A stretch of DNA of 12,462 nucleotides from an uncultured Victivallales bacterium (GCA_903834675.1 CAILKC010000808.1:1-12462), one strand, 5' to 3'; counted from the first letter of the stretch, positions 1-6,204 are shown. The notes: a model not told the origin generated them from the letters alone. Numbers and translations are program-made.

Positions 1-100
1 GAAGAGGCAGAAGGGATGGCGCCCCTTCGGGGCTGAAGAGGCAGAGGCGAACCCGCGACTTCCGCGGCTGGGGGTACCGCCGCGAAACCGTAGCGGTGGG
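1..100. repeat. REP-like hairpin and direct-repeat debris
   Basis: An 11-bp direct repeat, GAAGAGGCAGA, occurs at 1-11 and again at 35-45. Between the copies is a hairpin, GCCCC-TTC-GGGGC (21-33). A second small inverted repeat, CCGCG-N5-CGCGG (53-67), and a third, ACCGC/GCGGT (77-81 with 94-98), follow. Short GC hairpins of the GCCCCTTCGGGGC type are a common form of dispersed REP-like element in high-GC uncultured bacteria. No transposase is visible here, and the element probably continues to the left of the window. That it is mobile or dispersed is inference, because only one copy can be seen. Confidence 0.4.
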
Positions 101-420
101 ATGGCGGATCGAGATTGAAATCGGGCACGAATCGACGGGGGGGGACTCGGACACTCGTCTCTCGACCCACCACGGCGGGCAGGCCCTCGACCCTCTGCGG
201 TTCTCAGACAAGCGAACCCCTACGGAACTGACCTGCGCCCGACAGCGGCGGCGGGGCTTGGCGCTCGCTCGTGCCTGGTTGACAAGTTAGGTACGTACAC
301 TACTTTCAGCAGGTGTCGTTGATCTGTCCGGCGGCTGGAGAGATGCGCGTCGGCGATGGCTCTGTAGACGAGACGGCTAGCGGCGGTGGGCCGCGGCCCA
401 TGACAGGGAGATTGGCGCCC
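101..420. other. Non-coding upstream region
   Basis: No convincing gene is seen in this stretch. A short open frame at 96-290 (+) has low-complexity, arginine-rich content in its second half, no ribosome binding site and no family resemblance. The frame of the downstream membrane-protein gene stays open back to a GTG at 313, but that extension has no ribosome binding site and unremarkable composition. Apart from the possible promoter near 279-306 and the palindrome GTACGTAC (291-298), I see nothing else. Confidence 0.5.
279..306 (+). promoter_or_regulatory. Weak sigma-70-like promoter candidate
   Basis: A perfect -35 hexamer TTGACA lies at 279-284. At a 16-bp spacing the -10 position reads TACTTT (301-306), which matches only three of the six consensus bases. 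The palindrome GTACGTAC (291-298) sits in the spacer. It is correctly placed to drive the gene starting at 421 with a leader of about 110 nt. The poor -10 keeps confidence low. Confidence 0.3.
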
Positions 421-1044
421 ATGGACAAAGACTTGAAGGATGCGGTCCTGGCAGCGTTCGACGGGGAACCCGAGGGCGAGACGGCGGCGCCGGACGAGGC
501 AACCGACGAGGCGGCTGCCGCCGCGGACGGCGCGCCGGAGGGCGCCACCGAGAAAGCGCCCGTGGTTGCCCCCAAGCCCGGAAATGTCCAGAAGAAGACG
601 GTTATGGGCGCCGCCGGTGCCACCCGTCGGCCGCCGGCCCCAGCCGCCCCCGCGGCCAGGAAAGCGGTTCCCGCCCGCGAGCCTGCCGAGGAGCCTGCCC
701 CTGTCGTCGCGCCGCGCCCGCACGCGATGCCGACCCATGCGGCGCCGCTGCCGACTGCCCCCGCGCCCCGCGCCGCGGCAGGTGGCGGCATGCTATCCCT
801 GGCACTCACCGGCGTCCTGCTTGTACTGGTCGTCGTTCTGCTGATCCAGATGGTCAATCTCAAGGCCGCCGTCGGTCGGCAGGAGGCTGTTCTCAAGGAG
901 GTCAAGAACCTGGCTCGCATCACCGTGAGCGTGTACCAAGAGCCGGGTAAGCGGCCGCAGAGAGTCATTGCCGTGCATGACCTGGATGCGGACGGCAAGA
1001 TGAAGTTGAGCAAGATGACCATCCTGCCACTGGAGGAGGAGTGA
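421..1044 (+). CDS. Single-pass membrane protein with long acidic/Ala-Pro-rich N-terminal region, unknown function
   Basis: I do not recognise the family. The 207-residue product starts with a short amphipathic segment (DKDLKDAVLAAFD, residues 2-14). A low-complexity stretch follows to about residue 120, first acidic and Ala-rich, then Pro/Ala/Arg-rich; it is probably disordered. One strong transmembrane helix lies at about 124-147, followed by a charged helix (148-165) and a small C-terminal domain ending in EEE. Residues 187-192 read DLDADG, like the first half of an EF-hand or dockerin calcium loop, but the acidic residue expected at position 12 is absent. The ATG at 421 is chosen because AGGGAG lies 10 nt upstream (405-410). 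An in-frame ATG at 400 and a GTG at 313 lack such a site. It is convergent with yicC and appears monocistronic. The layout suggests a bitopic envelope or scaffold protein, but no role can be assigned. Confidence 0.7.
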   Translation: MDKDLKDAVLAAFDGEPEGETAAPDEATDEAAAAADGAPEGATEKAPVVAPKPGNVQKKTVMGAAGATRRPPAPAAPAARKAVPAREPAEEPAPVVAPRPHAMPTHAAPLPTAPAPRAAAGGGMLSLALTGVLLVLVVVLLIQMVNLKAAVGRQEAVLKEVKNLARITVSVYQEPGKRPQRVIAVHDLDADGKMKLSKMTILPLEEE

Positions 1045-1064
1045 GGGCGAGGGGCAGGCACACC

Positions 1065-1167
1065 AACGCCATGGCGTTACGCACGGCACCCCCTGCCGTG
1101 GGCCGACCAGGTAAGTCCCAACTCCGCTGGGGACACCTTCGCATCACTGTCCCAACGGATGTGGGAC
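1065..1167. terminator. Hairpin cluster between convergent genes (possible bidirectional terminator)
   Basis: The gap between the membrane-protein gene and yicC holds four inverted repeats: the 14-bp palindrome AACGCCATGGCGTT (1065-1078); CACGGCA-CCCCC-TGCCGTG (1082-1100, 7-bp stem); GTCCC/GGGAC (1115-1134); and GTCCCA-N7-TGGGAC (1149-1167). The two GTCCCAAC half-sites at 1115 and 1149 are direct copies. None is followed by a T-run on either strand, so they are not classical intrinsic terminators. Their position, where two converging transcripts must end, is the main argument for a termination role. Confidence 0.35.
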
Positions 1168-1207
1168 CTAGCCTGACCCCATCCGTCGACGGCACGCGGT
1201 CGGCGGC

Positions 1208-2086
1208 TCATTCCACGTTCAGGACCTGCTCGCGGATGCGGGCGAGTTCGGCTTTCAGGGAAATCACCACTTCGGCGATGCCGGTTTCCGTGGTTTTCGA
1301 GCCAATGGTGGTGGCTTCGCGGTTCATTTCCTGGCAGAGGAACTCCAGTTCTCGTCCCACATCGCGGTCTTCATCGAGCAGGTCGGTGAACTGGTCGAGG
1401 TGGCTGCGGAGGCGCACGACCTCTTCGGTGATGTCCGACTTCTCCGCATAGAATGCCACCTCGCGGGCCAGCCGTTCGTCGTCGAGGGGCAGATCGACGC
1501 CCAGCAGCGCAATGCGTTCGCGCAGACGCTTCTGCTGGTGCAGCAACGCCTCGTCGGCGCGCACGGCGATGGACTGGACCCGGTCCCCAATCGCCGCCAG
1601 GCGGTTCTCCAGATCGTGCCGTAGCGTCTCGCCTTCCACGCGCTGCATGTTGCGCATTCCGTCCAGCGCCTCGTCGAGGGCTTCGAAGGCCAGATCGCGG
1701 ACACCCTCCCCCGGCACGGCAGCGGCATCACGGAGGACGCCCGGAACCAGCAGCAGATCGGCGAGGGTGAGGCGCGGCTCGATACCGGCGGCGCTGGCCA
1801 CCTCACGCAGCCTGCGCGCGACCTCAACCGCGTAGGCGGTGTCGATGCCCAGGGACGCCGCGCGCTGTGCTGGCGCCAGCGAGTACTGCAGGGTGACGGC
1901 GAAGGTGCCGCGGCTGACCCGCTCGAGCACACGCTGTTTGAGCAGCGGCTCCAGGGAGCTGAGTTCGCGCGGTATGATGACGCGGATGTCGGTCTGCTTG
2001 CGGCTATTGACGGCCGCAACTTCGATGACCACGTTGTTGCCGTCCTGCTCCGCCAGGCTGCGGCCGAAACCGGTCATGCTGTTCAT
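1208..2086 (-). CDS. yicC: YicC/YloC family endoribonuclease
   Basis: The 292-residue product matches the family in length and layout (E. coli YicC is 287). It opens with the hallmark MNSMTGFGRS and has the N-terminal YicC domain to about residue 155 (VNSRKQTDIRVIIP at 26-39; SLEPLLKQRVLERVSRG at 44-60). It ends with the conserved C-terminal domain (EKSDITEEVVRLRSHL at 215-230; GRELEFLCQEMNREATTIGSK at 244-264; closing REQVLNVE). Family members have been described as endoribonucleases involved in RNA turnover. The frame stays open further upstream, but the ATG at 2086 is right: it begins the conserved motif, has GGGAG about 6 nt upstream, and overlaps the glycosyltransferase stop in an ATGA junction that implies translational coupling. 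It is the last gene of the ruv operon. The usual yicC partners gmk and rpoZ are absent here. Confidence 0.95.
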   Translation of the reverse strand: MNSMTGFGRSLAEQDGNNVVIEVAAVNSRKQTDIRVIIPRELSSLEPLLKQRVLERVSRGTFAVTLQYSLAPAQRAASLGIDTAYAVEVARRLREVASAAGIEPRLTLADLLLVPGVLRDAAAVPGEGVRDLAFEALDEALDGMRNMQRVEGETLRHDLENRLAAIGDRVQSIAVRADEALLHQQKRLRERIALLGVDLPLDDERLAREVAFYAEKSDITEEVVRLRSHLDQFTDLLDEDRDVGRELEFLCQEMNREATTIGSKTTETGIAEVVISLKAELARIREQVLNVE

Positions 2087-2871
2087 CGTTGTCTCCCTTT
2101 CCGAGTGCGGTTGGCTTTCTCGTCCGGGGGGGGTGAAGCGGGTGCCGTGGTCGCGGGGCGCTCGTACCACGTGCTGCAATGCCGCCGCGAGCGCAGACGC
2201 CAGGGCATGAAGAGCAGCGGCAGCATCATCCCCACGATCCGCCACGGTCCATACCAACGGGCTTTACGCATGGACGTGTCCATCTGCTGCGGGAGGACTT
2301 TGAACGCCATGCCGCGCTCCCGTCCCCAGCGCCGCAGCATCCTGGAGAAGGCGATCTCCTCGGAGGCATAGAGGTCATGGCTGAAGCCGCCGGTCTGCTC
2401 CCAGCCCTCGCGGCGGCAGTAGACGAAGGCTCCGGCAGCGTAACCCAGGCGAGGCGCCAGCGCGTTCCACAGCCAGAGGAACAGGCGCGCCACGAAATGG
2501 GTCTGTTCTGAGGTGCCCACGCGGGCGCCGCCCCCGCAGACCTTGCCACTCTCCAGGGCCGCCAGCGCCGCGCGCAGCAGCTCAACTCCGACCACGGTAT
2601 CGGCATCCACGAACAGCAGATACCGGCCGACCGCCGCCGCGGCGCCGCAATTGCGCGCCCGGGAGATCTGGTTCACCGGCTCAAATACCACCGTCGCTCC
2701 GTACGAGCGGGCCACTGCCGCCGTGCGGTCCGTGCTGTTGTTATCGACGACAATAAGCTCGCCGGAAGCGCCGGGCAGGGCCGCCATGGCGGTGCACACC
2801 GCGGTCAAGGTGGCGGGCAGGAACGCCTCCTCGTTGAACGCCGGGATCACGATGCTGTAGTCGACGGTCAT
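2083..2871 (-). CDS. Family 2 (GT-A fold) glycosyltransferase
   Basis: This 262-residue protein shows the family 2 pattern in order: SIVIPAFNEE (6-15), ELIVVDNNSTDRT (38-50), and a DxD-type metal/nucleotide-sugar site in FVDADT (D89, D91). GYAAGAFVYCRREGWEQTGGF-type acceptor sequence spans 143-163, and an acidic pair likely to contribute the catalytic base follows in YASEEIAF (E171-E172). A short hydrophobic stretch at 212-224 (IVGMMLPLLFMPW) may hold it at the inner membrane face. The C-terminal 35 residues are polar and probably disordered. It transfers a sugar from an activated donor to an unknown acceptor, perhaps a lipid or cell-surface glycan. It begins 21 nt after ruvB with no clear ribosome binding site and ends in a 4-bp overlap with yicC, so it is co-transcribed with DNA-repair genes. 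Donor and acceptor cannot be read from the sequence. Confidence 0.88.
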   Translation of the reverse strand: MTVDYSIVIPAFNEEAFLPATLTAVCTAMAALPGASGELIVVDNNSTDRTAAVARSYGATVVFEPVNQISRARNCGAAAAVGRYLLFVDADTVVGVELLRAALAALESGKVCGGGARVGTSEQTHFVARLFLWLWNALAPRLGYAAGAFVYCRREGWEQTGGFSHDLYASEEIAFSRMLRRWGRERGMAFKVLPQQMDTSMRKARWYGPWRIVGMMLPLLFMPWRLRSRRHCSTWYERPATTAPASPPPDEKANRTRKGRQR

Positions 2872-2892
2872 GGATGGTACTGCTCAGCGGTT

Positions 2893-3930
2893 TCAGAACA
2901 GGTTTGGCTGGGCTGGCCTGGGCGTGCCTCTGGTCCCGGGTTCGATGCCGAAGCGTCGCGCCGCCTTCTCGGTCGCCAGCCGACCCTGGGCCGTACGCAT
3001 CAGGTAGCCTTCCATGATGAGGTACGGTTCATAGACGTCCTCGATGGTCTCTTCGTCCTCGCCTACTGCCACCGACAAACTCTTCAGGCCCACCGGGCGA
3101 CCCTCGAACTTAATCAGCATGGCCTCGAGGATGCGATTGTCCATCTCATCCAGACCATCGGCGTCGATGTCCAGCAACTTGAGCGCCAGGTCAGCCATCT
3201 CACCCGTGATGCAGCCGGCCCCGCGGACCTGGGCGAAATCGCGCACCCAGCGCACCAGGTTGTTGGCGATGCGTGGGGTGCCGCGACTGCGCCGGGCGAC
3301 CTCGTGCAGGCCGACGCTGTCCGCCGGCACCCCGAGGATCGCGGCGGACCGTGTCAGGATCAGTTCCAGATCGGCGACGGTGTAGTAATCAAGCCGACAG
3401 GACATGGTGAAACGGGAGCGCAGGGGCGAGGAGAGCTTGCCCTGCCGCGTGGTGGCGCCGATGAGGGTAAACTTCGGGATGCTCAGTCGTACGGAGCGCG
3501 CGCCGGCGCCCTGTTCGAGCATGATGTCGATGACGAAGTCCTCCATGGCACTGTAGAGATACTCCTCGATGGCTACCGGGAGTCGGTGGATCTCGTCGAT
3601 AAACAGCACGTCACCCTCTTCGAGTCCGGTGAGCAGGCCCGCCAGGTCGCCAGGCTTCTCGATCACCGGACCGCTGGTGGCTTTGATGGCGGCGCCGCGG
3701 GCGGCTGCGACGATGTGGGCCAGGGTAGTCTTGCCGAGGCCGGGCGGACCGCAGAGGAGCAGATGCCCCAACGCCTCGTGGCGCTCTTTGGCGGCTTGCA
3801 CAAGGATCAGCAGCCGCTCTTTGACCCGTTCCTGGCCCGGAAAGTGTTCAAAGCACTGCGGGCGCAAGGTGGCATCGCGGGTTTCCTCGCGCGCGTTCAA
3901 TTCACTGGTGATAAACCGTTCCGTATCCAT
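2893..3930 (-). CDS. ruvB: Holliday junction branch migration ATPase RuvB
   Basis: RuvB is the hexameric AAA+ motor that, with RuvA, drives branch migration of Holliday junctions during recombinational repair. The 345-residue product has every expected element: Walker A GPPGLGKT (61-68), Walker B with DEIH (112-115), sensor 1 GATTR (158-162), the arginine finger in PLRSRF (R171 by alignment to E. coli R174), sensor 2 in RGTPRIAN (R220 region) and the C-terminal winged helix (EGYLMRTAQGRLAT, 307-320). Small departures from the common consensus are PGQ for the usual IGQ at 31-33, and QGKLSSPLRSRF where AGxLTAPLRDRF is typical. Neither hits a catalytic residue. The start at 3930 gives the usual N-terminal length but has no close Shine-Dalgarno; a GGAG lies about 19 nt upstream. 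It begins 32 nt after ruvA. ruvC is not in the window. Confidence 0.97.
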   Translation of the reverse strand: MDTERFITSELNAREETRDATLRPQCFEHFPGQERVKERLLILVQAAKERHEALGHLLLCGPPGLGKTTLAHIVAAARGAAIKATSGPVIEKPGDLAGLLTGLEEGDVLFIDEIHRLPVAIEEYLYSAMEDFVIDIMLEQGAGARSVRLSIPKFTLIGATTRQGKLSSPLRSRFTMSCRLDYYTVADLELILTRSAAILGVPADSVGLHEVARRSRGTPRIANNLVRWVRDFAQVRGAGCITGEMADLALKLLDIDADGLDEMDNRILEAMLIKFEGRPVGLKSLSVAVGEDEETIEDVYEPYLIMEGYLMRTAQGRLATEKAARRFGIEPGTRGTPRPAQPNLF

Positions 3931-3962
3931 AGGGTGCGGGGTAGCAGACTCCAGGAGAGTGA

Positions 3963-4574
3963 CTACGAGTTCAACATCGCGAGCGCCTTACGGATCAGGT
4001 TTTCGGCGCTCGGTCGTTCTGGGGCGGCAGTCTCACAGAGCTTCTGCACGACCTTGCGAGCGGAATCGCCCTTGAACCCGAGTGTTTCGAGGGCGGCAAT
4101 GGCGTCCGTGGCTTCGCGGGAGACGCCCCCAGGCCCGCCGCCGGGACGTTCCACGGCCGTCTCGGGGGCGACCTCAGCCACCCGGTCCCGCAGTTCTACG
4201 ACCAAGCGTTCAGCGGAGCGCTTGCCGATGCCGTTAATGCGGGTGAGTGCCTTGATATCGCCCTGGGTCACGGCCGTACAGAAAGTGGACACCGGCAGGC
4301 AGCTCAGGACGTTCAGTGCGGTGCGGGGGCCCACGCCGTTGACGCTCAGGAGCAGCAGAAACAAGGCGCGTTCGGGAAGGCTGGCGAAACCGTACAGGGT
4401 GAGGCTATCCTCACGGACGACGAGGACCGTGTGCAGCACGGCGGTTTCGCCGATGCGGGGCAAGCGGTCGAAGGTGCTCATGGGGACCGAGACGGCATAG
4501 CCCACGCCGCCCACGTCCAGCACGATGCCCGTCACCTCGCACTCGACCAATTTGCCGGTAAGCCTGCTGATCAC
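3963..4574 (-). CDS. ruvA: Holliday junction-binding protein RuvA
   Basis: RuvA binds the four-way junction as a tetramer and loads RuvB. The product is 203 residues, the same as E. coli RuvA. It has the N-terminal OB-fold (MISRLTGKL... to about 64) with the acidic pin at E55-D56, exactly the E. coli positions. Two helix-hairpin-helix motifs follow (VNGVGPRTALNVLS at 78-91 and INGIGKRSAERLVVEL at 113-128), then a Gly/Pro-rich flexible linker (about 132-152) and the domain III three-helix unit that contacts RuvB (153-203). It starts with GTG, and this codon overlaps the stop of the upstream coiled-coil gene in a GTGA junction. An AGGGG lies about 11 nt before it. It is second in the operon; the junction resolvase ruvC that often precedes ruvA is replaced here by the small membrane-anchored gene. 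Confidence 0.97.
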   Translation of the reverse strand: MISRLTGKLVECEVTGIVLDVGGVGYAVSVPMSTFDRLPRIGETAVLHTVLVVREDSLTLYGFASLPERALFLLLLSVNGVGPRTALNVLSCLPVSTFCTAVTQGDIKALTRINGIGKRSAERLVVELRDRVAEVAPETAVERPGGGPGGVSREATDAIAALETLGFKGDSARKVVQKLCETAAPERPSAENLIRKALAMLNS

Positions 4575-4924
4575 GGTGAGGATTTCCCCTGCGCTGGCGG
4601 GGTGTGGGCCGCCGATTCTTGAGTCTTGATGGTCTCTTCGAGGCGCTCCAGGTCGGCCTGAAGCCGGGTGATCGTCGGCTTCGAGGCCACGAGGCGGTCC
4701 AGCTCCCGGTACAGCTTCTCGATCTGTTCACGCAGCGCCATCGCTTCGCTGTCTTCGCGCAGCACGCGGGCCTTCTCGGCGGCCAGCTGTAGCCGGACCT
4801 CCTGGCGGCGCTGCTTGAGGGCTTCGGTACCCTCGGCGGCGCTGAGCGCGGCGAGCGCCAGCAGAACGACCGCCAGGACCAACAGGAGAGCGGCGCCTCG
4901 TCTCATCTGCCGTGGTGAACGCAT
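4571..4924 (-). CDS. Small membrane-anchored coiled-coil protein, first gene of the ruv operon
   Basis: I do not recognise the family. The 117-residue product has a basic N-terminus (MRSPRQMRRG) and one hydrophobic helix at about 11-29 (ALLLVLAVVLLALAALSAA), which is either an uncleaved anchor or a signal peptide with an Ala-rich end. A charged heptad-rich segment from about 33 to 100 is a confident coiled coil, and a short Pro/Ser tail follows. The architecture resembles small FtsB/FtsL-like or YbgF-N-like helical proteins, but no specific motif supports such a name. The ATG at 4924 has GGAG 8 nt upstream. An internal ATG at 4906 would shorten the basic region. It lies just downstream of the candidate promoter at 5027-5055 and its stop overlaps the ruvA start by 4 bp, so ruvA translation is probably coupled to it. 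Any role in recombination is only a guess from position. Confidence 0.8.
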   Translation of the reverse strand: MRSPRQMRRGAALLLVLAVVLLALAALSAAEGTEALKQRRQEVRLQLAAEKARVLREDSEAMALREQIEKLYRELDRLVASKPTITRLQADLERLEETIKTQESAAHTPPAQGKSSP

Positions 4925-5026
4925 AAACAGAACTCCGTCCGACGGCGGTCAACGACCCCGCGGCCGACTGCGTGAGCCCGCGCCGCCAGGGACTCTCGTT
5001 CCCGGCCTGGTCGCCGGTCGAAATTA

Positions 5027-5055
5027 AATATAGGACGAGGCTTCGCCCTACGCAA
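5027..5055 (-). promoter_or_regulatory. Candidate promoter of the coiled-coil/ruvAB/GT/yicC operon
   Basis: On the minus strand, TTGCGT (5055-5050) is followed after exactly 17 bp by TATATT (5032-5027), which matches five of six consensus -10 bases; the -35 matches three of six. It lies in an AT-rich patch that stands out from the surrounding GC-rich DNA, about 100 nt before the first gene of the operon. No copy of the dyad found at the lexA promoter overlaps it, so SOS control of this operon is not visible directly. Confidence 0.5.
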
Positions 5056-5152
5056 CCGGGTTGAGAGGCTGGCGGAGTCCCGGACCGGGCCGGGTGGCGG
5101 CGCTTGCCGGGAAGACGCCAGGTGATAGCCTCGGCCGGACGTAGATACGAGG

Positions 5153-5776
5153 TCAGTTGTAGGTGCGGTGCAGAGCGATTACAACGCCCTGGATGAACAC
5201 CTGATCGAGCGGATAGAACTGGCTCTTGTAGCTCTTGTTGGCCGGCCTGAGCTCGATTCGGCTCTCGTGGATAAAGAGCGACTTGACGGTGGTTTCGTTG
5301 TCGACCAAGGCGATGACAATATCACCGATGGAGGCGGTGGCCGTCTGCCGAGCGATCACGATATCGCCATCCAGAATGCCGACATCGCGCATGCTTTCGC
5401 CGGTTACCCGCAAGCCGAAGATGGGGTGGCCACCGGCGCCGCGCGGCAGCAGAGTCGGGTCGAACTGGATCGTCTCCTCGACGTGCTCTTCGGCCAGGAG
5501 GGGCGCGCCGGCGCTGATTCGGCCCAGGACCGGGACGCTCAGCGTCAGCGACAGGTGGCGCGGGCTGTCGGCCCGCACCAGGCTGAGACTGCGCGCTTTG
5601 GAGGAGCGGGTGACGTAGCCCTTGCGCTGCAACGCGCGCACATGGGCAAACGCGGTGGCGGCCTTGATGCCGAAGTAGTCGGCGATCTCATAGACGGTCG
5701 GGGCCATGCCCTCCCGCCGACCGAATTGCTCGATGAAGTCGAGCAATTCCTGCTGCTTCACGGTGAGGCCCTTCAT
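5153..5776 (-). CDS. lexA: LexA-family SOS repressor
   Basis: LexA represses DNA-damage genes and inactivates itself by self-cleavage when stimulated by RecA filaments. The 207-residue product has the N-terminal winged helix-turn-helix (about 1-68; TVYEIADYFG at 27-36). The scissile Ala-Gly is at A89-G90 (RISAGAP), and the S24-type latent protease domain carries nucleophile S128 (GESM) and general base K165 (TTVKSLF). So all self-cleavage residues are present. The recognition helix differs from E. coli: where E. coli has SPNAAEEH this protein has KAATAFAH, so it should read a different DNA site. The start at 5776 is chosen because it begins the conserved MKGLTVKQQELL and has GGGGG about 6 nt upstream; the open frame further upstream contains the promoter. 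It is separated from the ruv operon by 228 bp on the same strand and divergent from the polysaccharide operon. Confidence 0.95.
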   Translation of the reverse strand: MKGLTVKQQELLDFIEQFGRREGMAPTVYEIADYFGIKAATAFAHVRALQRKGYVTRSSKARSLSLVRADSPRHLSLTLSVPVLGRISAGAPLLAEEHVEETIQFDPTLLPRGAGGHPIFGLRVTGESMRDVGILDGDIVIARQTATASIGDIVIALVDNETTVKSLFIHESRIELRPANKSYKSQFYPLDQVFIQGVVIALHRTYN

Positions 5777-5833
5777 GACATACCCCCTGAGCTTGCCTGT
5801 GACCAGCGCTGCAACGGTCGCACTTACTGGCTT

Positions 5834-5854
5834 GTATATATCAGTATAATATAC
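5834..5854. promoter_or_regulatory. Probable LexA operator (autoregulatory dyad)
   Basis: This 21-bp inverted repeat has perfect 6-bp arms, GTATAT-N9-ATATAC, and is AT-rich in a GC-rich setting. It contains the -10 element of the lexA promoter (5846-5851), so bound repressor would block RNA polymerase. It is unlike the E. coli box (CTG-N10-CAG) and the Gram-positive box (GAAC-N4-GTTC), in line with the altered LexA recognition helix. LexA binding is inferred from autoregulation being usual for lexA genes. Part of the AT-richness could simply be promoter sequence. Confidence 0.55.
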
Positions 5855-5874
5855 GCCTCTCGCCGCCTTGTCAA
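5846..5874 (-). promoter_or_regulatory. lexA promoter, near-consensus sigma-70 type
   Basis: On the minus strand a perfect -35 TTGACA (5874-5869) is followed after 17 bp by the -10 TATTAT (5851-5846, five of six matches). The predicted transcription start is near 5839, giving a leader of about 60 nt before the lexA ATG at 5776. It is the best sigma-70-type promoter in the window, and it overlaps the dyad at 5834-5854, which would let LexA shut it off. Confidence 0.75.
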
Positions 5875-6204
5875 GAGGCAACCCCCCCGGTGGTGGTTGA
5901 ATACTGAGTTCGGGGGACGGCTGCAAGGGTCTGTCACTGTCCAGGCCCGTGCGCCCGCGGGGCAGGTGCCAGGGGCCGTCACCACGCCTGTAGATGCCAG
6001 TACAAGGGCGGCTTTGCCGACCCGGCACGCCGCCGTCTCAGCCGCCGCCGTGGGTAGCGGTGGCGGCCGACGGCTCACCGGCGCCCGCGGGTCGCGGGCC
6101 GGCAGGACGAGCACTCGTCCTCACCACGGTCTATTGTTCCCGTGTCCGGCACTGGCGCCGGGTGACGAGACGAGACGGCCAAGAACAAACACCGTGTTCT
6201 GAGG
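5875..6204 (+). promoter_or_regulatory. Leader region of the polysaccharide-lyase operon with four inverted repeats
   Basis: This 330-bp stretch between the divergent lexA and lyase genes has no convincing coding sequence. It holds four dyads: GCCCGCG-GGT-CGCGGGC (6083-6099); AGGACGAG-CA-CTCGTCCT (6104-6121, perfect 8-bp arms); CCGGC-N6-GCCGG (6146-6161); and AGAACA-N7-TGTTCT (6182-6200), which ends just before the start codon. No good sigma-70 promoter is visible for the plus strand, so the operon may use an activator or another sigma factor. The second dyad is the best operator candidate. Confidence 0.45.
6104..6121. promoter_or_regulatory. Candidate operator, 18-bp dyad
   Basis: AGGACGAG-CA-CTCGTCCT is a perfect inverted repeat with 8-bp arms and a 2-bp centre, 84 bp upstream of the lyase start. 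No T-run follows on either strand, so it does not look like a terminator. Its size suits a dimeric regulator such as a GntR, LacI or ROK family protein. No such regulator gene is in the window. Confidence 0.45.

Noticed and set aside
96..290. A 64-codon plus-strand open frame near the left edge
   Set aside because: No ribosome binding site, no family and an irregular composition; it lies beside repeat debris.
979..1014. DLDADG in the membrane protein as a working EF-hand or dockerin repeat
   Set aside because: Only the first half of the loop fits; the acidic residue at loop position 12 and any second repeat are missing.
306..1061. A 251-codon minus-strand open frame opposite the membrane-protein gene
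   Set aside because: Ser/Ala/Gly-rich shadow sequence. The plus strand has a placed ribosome binding site and a clean transmembrane helix. Confidence is only moderate because the plus-strand protein is also of unknown family.
2087..2257. A 57-codon N-terminal extension of YicC
   Set aside because: It overlaps the glycosyltransferase gene and comes before the conserved family N-terminus MNSMTGFGRS, which has its own ribosome binding site.
3304..4500. A 398-codon plus-strand open frame opposite ruvB and ruvA
   Set aside because: The opposite strand carries two unmistakable ruv genes with intact motifs; the plus-strand translation is a shadow.
5168..6202. A 344-codon plus-strand open frame opposite lexA and its promoter
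   Set aside because: It crosses a convincing lexA gene and promoter, and its translation has no family resemblance.
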